Shown here in pieces: positions 1 to 6,352 of a DNA stretch of 64,000 nt. The DNA is from Sphingomonas oleivorans. GTDB lineage: Bacteria > Pseudomonadota > Alphaproteobacteria > Sphingomonadales > Sphingomonadaceae. Every line of letters starts with the position of its first letter. Positions within the stretch are counted from its first letter, which is position 1. The stretch is taken from contig NZ_NWBU01000010.1 in NCBI RefSeq assembly GCF_003050615.1, positions 405,165 to 469,164 of the forward strand, in the 5' to 3' direction. Below the pieces are notes generated by a model, which was not told the origin of the DNA, ran no database searches, and saw nothing but the letters and a program-made list of their open reading frames with translations. Position numbers and translations under genes: made by a program.

Positions 1-232
1 AACCCGTGCCCGGAACGAACGTCTTCGCATTGCGGTCGTAGCGGAGATTTTCTGGTGCTATTTTCTCATAGTGTTGCAGGTCAGCGGTCGCCTGCTGAAC
101 AGTGACGCCAAACCGTTCACTGATGTCGGCCCGGTTGATCCGGCCCTCCCAAATCAGCCGGAATTCGATGAACTCCAACCGCTGCGCGATGCTCCAACGG
201 AGGGTCGATCCATCCTGCTCACTTTTTTCCAT
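1..232 (-). CDS. WYL-type winged-helix transcriptional regulator (BrxR/CapW-like), 5' part only
   Basis: The gene reads leftward and runs off the start of the window, so only about 77 N-terminal residues are visible. After the start ATG (230-232, preceded by AAGGATAG) the protein carries a winged-helix DNA-binding segment with the pattern QRLEFIEFRLIWEGRINRAD, then SERFGVTVQQATADL and a LRYDRNAKTFVPG wing. That pattern is what I know from BrxR/CapW regulators, whose missing C-terminal part holds a WYL ligand-sensing domain. Such regulators typically sit beside phage-defence operons and repress them. This one diverges from the MBL/E2-E1-JAB/patatin operon, with 123 bp between the starts. The WYL domain itself is outside the window, so the family call rests on the N-terminus and context. 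Confidence 0.72.
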   Translation of the reverse strand, partial: MEKSEQDGSTLRWSIAQRLEFIEFRLIWEGRINRADISERFGVTVQQATADLQHYEKIAPENLRYDRNAKTFVPGTG

Positions 233-249
233 CGGCTATCCTTGAACGC

Positions 250-262
250 TCGGGTTACCCGA
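250..262. promoter_or_regulatory. Inverted repeat in the divergent promoter region, candidate operator
   Basis: TCGGGTTACCCGA is a perfect 5-bp inverted repeat around TTA. It lies 18 bp upstream of the regulator start and 94 bp upstream of the first defence gene. Dimeric winged-helix regulators of the BrxR/CapW type bind short inverted repeats in such divergent gaps, so this is the best candidate operator here. It is short, and binding is inferred only. Confidence 0.4.
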
Positions 263-355
263 CACATATAGGTTTTTTGACGAGGGGAAAGGGGGGCATG
301 TTCGTCCTGTCGCCCGATCGAAAGCCTTCGCCGCTCTGACTCCAGGGAGTTTCGA

Positions 356-1462
356 ATGCCGGCTGTTACCTTCTTTCCAATCGGCAATGCTGACACATGC
401 TTCATCGAGCTCGCGAACGGCCGGCGGGTCCTGTTCGATTTTGCCGACATGCACAATCCTGACGACAAGGACGACAAGCGCTGCGATCTTGAGAAGGAGA
501 TCCGGGACCGCTTGAATGGCGACAAGGAGATCGATGTCGTGGCGTTCACGCACCTCGACACCGATCATTGCAATCGGGCGAAGGAGGTGTTCTGGCTTCA
601 GCACGCCGAGAAATATCAGAGCGACGACCGGATCAAGATCAAGACGATGTGGGTGCCGGCGACGGCCATCCTCGAGGAGGGCGTGAAGGGCCAGGCGCGT
701 ACGCTTCGCACCGAGGCGCGGTATCGCTTCGTCGAAAAGGGGGAGGGCATCCGGGTCTTCGGCCGGCCCGACGCGCTCGATGATTTTCTCAAGGAACGCG
801 GGGTCGATCCGGCCAAGCGGCGCAACCTCATCAGTGACGCCGGCACGCTCTGCCCCGAATTCAACCAAGCCGCTGACGGCGTGGAGTTCTTCGTTCTGGC
901 TCCCTTCGCCGATCATTGTGACGACGATACCTACAAGCGGAATGATACTGCGATCTTCATGCAGGCAACGTTCAAGGTCGACGAACGCCTCACGCGCCTC
1001 ATTCTCTCGGCGGATTGCCCGCATGAAGTGATCGACGACATCGTTCGCGTCACCCGCAAGCACGGCAACGACGAGCGCTTGATGTGGGACATCAACAACG
1101 TACCCCACCACTCGAGCTACCTATCCCTGGGCCCGGACAAAGGCGACGAAAAGACAGAGCCTGTCGAGCGCCTCCGGTGGCTTTACGAGGAGCAGGGCCA
1201 GGACGGCGGCCTGCTAGTATCCACCAGTTCGCCGATCCCGGACAATGATGACAGTGACCAGCCCCCGCACCGGCAGGCCGCCAATTACTACAAGGGCGTC
1301 GCCAGTGAGCTAGGCGGGCAGTTTCTCGTCACGATGCAACATCCGAGCCAAAAGAGTCCGAAGCCGCTCACGATCGAGATTGGAAGCAAGGGTTATAGCG
1401 TGAAGAAACTGGCAGGGGGCTCGGCTGCCATCATTGGTGGCGCTGCGCCGCGCGCCGGCTGA
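356..1462 (+). CDS. MBL-fold metallohydrolase, ComEC-like subtype, first gene of putative defence operon
   Basis: This 368-residue protein has the metallo-beta-lactamase fold signature of the ComEC/Rec2 branch. The metal motif is H66-x-D68-x-D70-H71 (FTHLDTDH), with a later bridging Asp at D220 (ILSAD) and the pair H251-H252 (VPHHSS). It has no signal peptide or membrane segment, so it is probably cytosolic. The ComEC-type MBL family includes nucleases and phosphodiesterases; the substrate here cannot be read from sequence. Its stop overlaps the next gene's start by one base (TGATG), so the two are translationally coupled. The C-terminus is a flexible Gly/Ala-rich tail ending in RAG, of interest because the neighbour is a conjugation enzyme that would act on a C-terminal glycine. 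Base composition looks less GC-rich than the core genes to the right. Confidence 0.8.
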   Translation: MPAVTFFPIGNADTCFIELANGRRVLFDFADMHNPDDKDDKRCDLEKEIRDRLNGDKEIDVVAFTHLDTDHCNRAKEVFWLQHAEKYQSDDRIKIKTMWVPATAILEEGVKGQARTLRTEARYRFVEKGEGIRVFGRPDALDDFLKERGVDPAKRRNLISDAGTLCPEFNQAADGVEFFVLAPFADHCDDDTYKRNDTAIFMQATFKVDERLTRLILSADCPHEVIDDIVRVTRKHGNDERLMWDINNVPHHSSYLSLGPDKGDEKTEPVERLRWLYEEQGQDGGLLVSTSSPIPDNDDSDQPPHRQAANYYKGVASELGGQFLVTMQHPSQKSPKPLTIEIGSKGYSVKKLAGGSAAIIGGAAPRAG

Positions 1463-3675
1463 TGGAGAACGGCGGCAAGCCGGCGCCGCGTTCCCCGCGC
1501 GTCGTCGCTTTGATCAAATATATCGAGGGCAGCGTCGATTACCCGTTTGCTCGTATCGCGGCGCTCGATTTCTCCGGCGACAGCGACATTGTCGACCTGC
1601 TGATCGAGCCCGAACTGGTTCAGGATAGGGCGGTTGCCATCAGCGACATCGAGCCCGTCCGTCTCGTCTTCCCGGTCAGGGTCGATGGTCCGCCATCGGT
1701 CTTTTCGCAGCGCGCCGACTTTCCTCTCGATCTTGTCCATACGAACTATGAGCCGAGCGGTGATGGCCGTTGCCTCTGCATTTGGGAAGAGAACTGGCAT
1801 GACCTGAGCCGTAACCTCACGGCCCAGCGCCTGATCGAGCGGATACGTGACTGGTTCTCACGCACTGCCAGCGGGGAACTTCATAATCCGGATCAGCCCC
1901 TAGAACCGATGATCCTCGCAACTTCGAGCACGCTGGTAGTTCCGCCAGGTCATCCGCCGACGGAATGGCACGGTGTCGTCGTGGAGGATGATGAGGATCG
2001 GCTCACGGCGGTTCTCGATGCGCGTCCGCGAAAAAATGGCTGTCGACCGGTTCCGTTCGCCATTTTCTCTCTCGAAGTCGAGCCGCAGGTTCACGGCGCT
2101 CTACATCACCGGCCCCGGGATCTGCAGAGGTTGCACGATCTTGTCGGGGAAATGGGGCGTGACCTGCTCGGGACGCTGGAGGCGTGGCTGTTTGAGCAAT
2201 TGCCTCAGGGTGATAGAGTGATCGTACTGCTCATTTCGATCCCAAAACGCAGGACCGCGGATGGCGAGGTCGAAGCGTGGGAGCATTGGGCGTTCAGTCC
2301 GACCGAGAAGATCGAATCGCTGGCTCAGAGGCTCGGTCTTGTCGAACGGGATCCCGACACGGGGCGCTTTGGGCGCCTGCTGACCAAAGCCCCCGTTGAA
2401 AATCTCAGTGAGATTGCCCTCTATGGCTGGCGTGTCGTTCAACGCTTGGACCACGCGACGGCTCGCCTATACGCTGGCAACCCGGCCGATCGGGGCGTTT
2501 CCCTCGTCGGGATTGGCGCCGGCGCAATTGGCTCCAATGTGATGCTCAACACGAAGCATGCCGGCATCGGCAAATGGACCGTAATCGACAGCGATATCAA
2601 TCTGCCCCACAATCTGGTCCGGCAGATTCACCCCGATGCCATGACGGGCTTCCCCAAGGCGGAAACCACAGCCCTACTGCTCGACACCTGTCTTGCCGAA
2701 GGCGGAGACACGCATATTCGGGCGAACTTCCTGGCCCCCGGGGCCGCTGTTGAGGCAGTGCGCGAAGCCGTGGGGGCCGCCGACCTCACCGTCGATTTCA
2801 GTGCGTCACCTTCCGTTCTGGGCGCGGTGTCCGACAACGCCGAAATCGCTCGGGCCGCAAGTTTCTTCTTCGGTCCAGATGGGCGAGACCTGGTGGTTCT
2901 CGCGGAAGACAAGGCGCGTGCCCTTCGTCTCGACGAGATCGAGGCATATTACTTCCTCTGCGCCGGAACCGATCCACTTCTCGCTGACCATCTCGCGTCC
3001 GCTCGCACTGACATGGTGCGCTATGCAAATGCTTGCCAGGATCTGACCCGTCCATTGCCCCCCTGGCAAGTTCAGGCCCTGAGCGGAATCGCTGCGGGGC
3101 GCCTGCTTTCGCTACTGGAAGAAGAGCAGGCAGTCGCATTGATTTGGCGCCTGGAGGCCGGGTCAGGGGCCGTGACGCCTATGGAACTCAATCTCAGGCC
3201 GGTTCGGCGGCATGAGTTCGACGATTTTAGGGTCACCGTTTCAGAGGCAGTGATTGAGACGATGCGGCGTCTGCGAGAACAGCGTGCGCCAAACGAAACA
3301 GGTGGCGTGCTGCTTGGCAGCTTCGACCTTTCAAGGCGGGTGCTGCACGTCGTGGCGGCGCTTCCGGCCCCACCCGACAGCCGGCAATCGCCGACCTATT
3401 TCATCCGCGGCGCCAAACACCTGAAGCCACTTGTCGAAGGGATCGAGGCGCGATCAGCCGGCTCGATCGTCTATGTAGGGGAATGGCACAGCCACCCCGA
3501 CGGAGCCAAGGTCGAGCCAAGCGACGACGATGAGGTGGTCTTCAAGCATCTGGAAACGCATCTCGATCCGACGGGTGCTCCCTATGTGATGGCGATTTGC
3601 GGCGCGCCCGAGACCTGGATCCGGGCAGGCTGGCATTCTTGGCGCGTCGGCGAAGGAGCGATGCGGCATGGCTAA
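1462..3675 (+). CDS. E2-E1-JAB fusion: one-chain bacterial ubiquitin-like conjugation/deconjugation enzyme
   Basis: A 737-residue cytosolic fusion. Residues about 60-150 match the prokaryotic E2-like pattern, with GRCLCIW (C104, C106) followed by a Trp-containing helix and WF. Residues about 160-320 are a middle region I do not recognise. Residues about 340-560 are an E1/ThiF adenylation domain: nucleotide loop G350-x-G352-x-G354-x-x-G357, acidic D376/D378, R387, K399, D445, and a possible catalytic C525 in NACQDLTR. Residues about 590-737 are a JAB/JAMM metalloprotease: E612, H676-x-H678-P, S687 and D690. In known systems the E1/E2 halves attach the C-terminus of a protein to a target and JAB cuts it off (Cap2/Cap3 of type II CBASS; BilB/D/C). 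Here all three sit in one polypeptide, a fusion type described in comparative genomics of prokaryotic ubiquitin-like systems. No CD-NTase or Ubl gene is adjacent. Confidence 0.85.
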   Translation: MENGGKPAPRSPRVVALIKYIEGSVDYPFARIAALDFSGDSDIVDLLIEPELVQDRAVAISDIEPVRLVFPVRVDGPPSVFSQRADFPLDLVHTNYEPSGDGRCLCIWEENWHDLSRNLTAQRLIERIRDWFSRTASGELHNPDQPLEPMILATSSTLVVPPGHPPTEWHGVVVEDDEDRLTAVLDARPRKNGCRPVPFAIFSLEVEPQVHGALHHRPRDLQRLHDLVGEMGRDLLGTLEAWLFEQLPQGDRVIVLLISIPKRRTADGEVEAWEHWAFSPTEKIESLAQRLGLVERDPDTGRFGRLLTKAPVENLSEIALYGWRVVQRLDHATARLYAGNPADRGVSLVGIGAGAIGSNVMLNTKHAGIGKWTVIDSDINLPHNLVRQIHPDAMTGFPKAETTALLLDTCLAEGGDTHIRANFLAPGAAVEAVREAVGAADLTVDFSASPSVLGAVSDNAEIARAASFFFGPDGRDLVVLAEDKARALRLDEIEAYYFLCAGTDPLLADHLASARTDMVRYANACQDLTRPLPPWQVQALSGIAAGRLLSLLEEEQAVALIWRLEAGSGAVTPMELNLRPVRRHEFDDFRVTVSEAVIETMRRLREQRAPNETGGVLLGSFDLSRRVLHVVAALPAPPDSRQSPTYFIRGAKHLKPLVEGIEARSAGSIVYVGEWHSHPDGAKVEPSDDDEVVFKHLETHLDPTGAPYVMAICGAPETWIRAGWHSWRVGEGAMRHG

Positions 3676-4909
3676 CGGCGATTCAACGGTGGCTAGAACC
3701 GGGATTGCCTTGGCCTTGTCCGGCGGGGGCTCGCGCGCCATGGCTTTTCATCTTGGATGCCTGCGCGCGCTTCTCGATGCCGGCCTGCTCGACAGGATCA
3801 CCGTCATCTCTTCCGTCTCGGGCGGCAGCGTGCTCGGAGCGCTCTACTGTCATACGCCCGGCGATTTTGGTGCGTTCGAGGCCAAGGTGCGTACGCTCCT
3901 TCGGCGAGGATTCGTGCGTCCGGCGATTTGGAAGATGCTCAGTACCGCCGAGGGCGCGAAGGCGCTCGTCTACTTCTTGGTGATCGCAGGCGACCGCTTG
4001 ATCGCATTCCTGGTCAACCGGCTCTTGGCACTTTTTCACATCAAAGCCAGAACCCGGATCAGCTGGCTGAGGCAGTCGTTGATCCGCAGGCGCGCCAGCA
4101 GAACGACGATTTTGGGAAAGGTATTCAGTTCGATATTTGCAGGGGATCCGCTTTCCACCCTACGTTCCGATCGTCCGAAGCTCATTATCGTCGCCTGCGA
4201 ACTGCAGACCAAGTCAGCGTTCTATTTTGCCGCCGATCAGGTTGCTTCATGGCGGTTCGGATCTGCGTCTCCGGACGACATCGAGATTGCCGATGCTGTA
4301 TCGGCTTCTGCAGCCTATCCTCTTGCGCTTCCCGCGATCGATCGCCGGATCAGTTTTACGTCAAAGGACGGAGCTGTGTCGAAGAGACGGGTGATCCTCA
4401 CCGATGGCGGCGTCTACGACAATCTCGGCCTTGCTCCGCTTTGGCCCGATCGTGACGCTTCGATCAGCTTCCACGTTAGCCAATATTCCCGGATCATCGC
4501 CTGTCGAGCCGGCTATGGGCTCGAAGCTGCGCCGGCCCCATCCTTGGCTGCTGCCCGCCTCACAGCTGCTTTCGAGAGCATTTTTGCCCGCGCGCAGAAT
4601 TTCGCCATCAAGCGCCTGTTTGATCTCAAGGCTATGGGAGCGATCGACGACTTCCTGCACCCATATTTGGGGCAAAAGGATGAGCGGCTTGCCTGCCCTC
4701 CATCCGATTTTATCAGCGCCGACGAGGTCGCCGGCTACCCGACCGATTTTTCCGCCATGCCGGACGAGTGGATTGAGAGGCTCGTAAAGCGCGGCGAACA
4801 GGTCACACACGCATTGTTGACCGAGCATTGGTCGAGCTTCATGGCCAAACTCGACAGCAGCAACCAAAGCCGGCCATCCGAGAAGAGTGGGGGGGATGGC
4901 GACGCTTGA
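3668..4909 (+). CDS. Patatin-like phospholipase, probable membrane-attacking effector
   Basis: This 413-residue patatin-like lipid acyl hydrolase has the oxyanion loop SGGGSR (residues 18-23), the nucleophile elbow S49-V-S51-G-G53 (Ser instead of Gly at the first position) and the catalytic D246 in TDGGVYDNLGL, giving a Ser-Asp dyad. A hydrophobic stretch at about residues 98-124 could seat it on the membrane. It starts inside the preceding gene (8-bp overlap), so it is co-translated with the E2-E1-JAB protein. Patatin phospholipases such as CapV are effectors in CBASS, where they degrade the inner membrane after activation. By analogy this is the likely toxic arm of the operon. The effector role is inferred from context; the enzyme family is clear. 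Confidence 0.85.
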   Translation: MANGDSTVARTGIALALSGGGSRAMAFHLGCLRALLDAGLLDRITVISSVSGGSVLGALYCHTPGDFGAFEAKVRTLLRRGFVRPAIWKMLSTAEGAKALVYFLVIAGDRLIAFLVNRLLALFHIKARTRISWLRQSLIRRRASRTTILGKVFSSIFAGDPLSTLRSDRPKLIIVACELQTKSAFYFAADQVASWRFGSASPDDIEIADAVSASAAYPLALPAIDRRISFTSKDGAVSKRRVILTDGGVYDNLGLAPLWPDRDASISFHVSQYSRIIACRAGYGLEAAPAPSLAAARLTAAFESIFARAQNFAIKRLFDLKAMGAIDDFLHPYLGQKDERLACPPSDFISADEVAGYPTDFSAMPDEWIERLVKRGEQVTHALLTEHWSSFMAKLDSSNQSRPSEKSGGDGDA

Positions 4910-5735
4910 AATATTCGACGTCGAGCATGGCCAGTGCTCGCTCCTTTCCAGCGATTCGGGTGCCCATATGCTGGTCGATTGCGGTCACAATGGCGGCACC
5001 GGATGGCGTCCGTCCAGGATGCTGGGCGCAAGAAACATCCGGCATCTCGATGAGCTGGTCATAACCAACTATGATGAAGATCATGCCAGCGATCTGGTGA
5101 ATGTCCGCCGCGCGGCGTCGATCGGTATCCTCACGCGAAATCCGACGGTTCTTGGGAACGACCTCTATGACCTCAAATCGAGCGGCGGCATGGGTGCGGG
5201 CATTCAAGCGCTCGCCGACATGACATGCGATTTCGGGTCGAGCGTCACTCGATGGCCCAACTATGACGGGATGACATATCAATGCTTCTATAGTGACTAT
5301 CCCGGCGACTTCGTTGACGAGAACAATCTCAGCCTGGTCATGGCGATGCGTTGGCCGGCTGCCGGGCACTTGCCGGGGTTCTCAATTTTGTTTGCCGGTG
5401 ACATGGAGGTGGCCGGATGGCACCGCCTGCTCCAGCGCCGGGACTTTATTGCCGAAATGCGTAAAGGCATCACTGTATTCGTTGCTTCCCACCATGGCCG
5501 ACACAATGGCTATTGCCGTGAACTTTTCGATTGGACTGGACTGTCACCGGAGATTGTGGTCATTTCGGACGGAGGTATCCAATATGCCACCCAAGAGACG
5601 ATTGCTGATTATCGCCGTCACGCACAGGGAATTGATTTCTGCGGTCAGCAGCGCCGGGTTTTCACTACGCGGCGTGACGGTCGCATCACGTTTACAATCC
5701 GACCAGGACAGATGGCGTTATTGAGCACCGGTTAG
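4896..5735 (+). CDS. Second MBL-fold protein (ComEC-like), last gene of putative defence operon
   Basis: A 279-residue MBL-fold protein. The N-terminus (MATLEIFDVEHGQC) and LVDCGHN fit ComEC-like members. The metal motif reads N58-Y-D60-E-D62-H63, so the usual first His is Asn. The bridging D169 (FAGDME) and H199-H200 (ASHHGRHNG) are kept. I chose the ATG at 4896 because a G-rich ribosome-binding stretch lies just before it; a GTG at 4887 would add three residues. It overlaps the patatin gene by 14 bp. It is related in fold to the first gene but not an obvious recent duplicate. The role is unknown: it could hydrolyse a nucleotide signal, act as a nuclease or restrain the phospholipase. The last residue is Gly. 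Confidence 0.78.
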   Translation: MATLEIFDVEHGQCSLLSSDSGAHMLVDCGHNGGTGWRPSRMLGARNIRHLDELVITNYDEDHASDLVNVRRAASIGILTRNPTVLGNDLYDLKSSGGMGAGIQALADMTCDFGSSVTRWPNYDGMTYQCFYSDYPGDFVDENNLSLVMAMRWPAAGHLPGFSILFAGDMEVAGWHRLLQRRDFIAEMRKGITVFVASHHGRHNGYCRELFDWTGLSPEIVVISDGGIQYATQETIADYRRHAQGIDFCGQQRRVFTTRRDGRITFTIRPGQMALLSTG

Positions 5736-5914
5736 GCCGGCCCAATTTGACGGGTGGGTCTTGAAGCAGACGTCATCGAATTCTGCCCTGTCTCGGTTGG
5801 ACAATCTCAGCCTGAGGCAAATTTATCATTTGCGACCTAGAGAACGCCTAGCGGCATTGTGGCTGAGCACAGGCCGAAACGATATAGACAGGTCGCCCCA
5901 GCGTCCAAAGTGCC

Positions 5915-5948
5915 GGGGCGTGGCTCCGTCCACACGCAACCACGCCCC
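5915..5948 (-). terminator. Hairpin between defence operon and cus operon, possible terminator
   Basis: GGGGCGTGG at 5915-5923 pairs with CCACGCCCC at 5940-5948 (9 bp, 16-base loop). It lies 30 bp beyond the cusF-like stop and could end either the leftward cus transcript or the rightward defence transcript. There is no clear U-run. The rest of 5736-5977 shows no convincing gene. Confidence 0.4.
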
Positions 5949-5977
5949 AGCATCTCCGTTCATCATGAAGGTAGGGC

Positions 5978-6352
5978 TCAGGAGCCGACCTTCTCGACTT
6001 TGGTGACCGTTCCGGCCTTGCCATCCCAGTCAATCTCGAAACTGACCTTGTCGCCGACCTTGAGGCCCACGAGCAGTTCCGGCTTGATGGCAAAGCCCAT
6101 TTTCATGGCAGGCCACTGAAGTTCCGCTATGTCGCCGTGATCGAGGGTCACCATGCCCTTTGCCGCGTCGATCTCGGTCACGGTCCCGACACCCTTGCCG
6201 TGCTTCATTTCGGTCGCCATCGGCATCTCGGACATGCTGCCAGTATTGGTGGTGGAACTTTCAGCGGGTTTGGGCGCTTCGGCTTCCTTCTTGCAGGCGG
6301 CTAGCGAAGCCACCAGGGCAAGGCTCGACGCAATCATGAGGCATTTCTTCAC
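5978..6352 (-). CDS. cusF: CusF-like periplasmic copper/silver-binding lipoprotein
   Basis: A 124-residue secreted protein. The signal peptide ends in a lipobox (SLAAC, Cys20), so the mature form should be lipid-anchored, unlike the soluble E. coli CusF. The C-terminal half carries the CusF metal site: H72, W80, M83 and M85 in [17 protein letters not shown], where the Trp caps a Met2His Cu(I)/Ag(I) site. A Met-rich linker (residues 40-49) may add weak sites. It is the last gene of the leftward cus operon and overlaps cusA by 4 bp (ATGA). It would hand periplasmic Cu(I)/Ag(I) to CusB/CusA. Confidence 0.85.
   Translation of the reverse strand: MKKCLMIASSLALVASLAACKKEAEAPKPAESSTTNTGSMSEMPMATEMKHGKGVGTVTEIDAAKGMVTLDHGDIAELQWPAMKMGFAIKPELLVGLKVGDKVSFEIDWDGKAGTVTKVEKVGS

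Noticed and set aside
71-271. 66-codon rightward frame at the window start
   Set aside because: It lies opposite the WYL-type regulator, which has a recognisable winged helix and an RBS.
356-5735. Classical type II CBASS
   Set aside because: No CD-NTase (GS...DxD nucleotidyltransferase) is encoded in the operon, and Cap2/Cap3 functions are fused in one chain.
5761-6006. 81-codon frame between the defence operon and cusF
   Set aside because: No RBS, no recognisable domain, and it overlaps the cusF-like 3' end.
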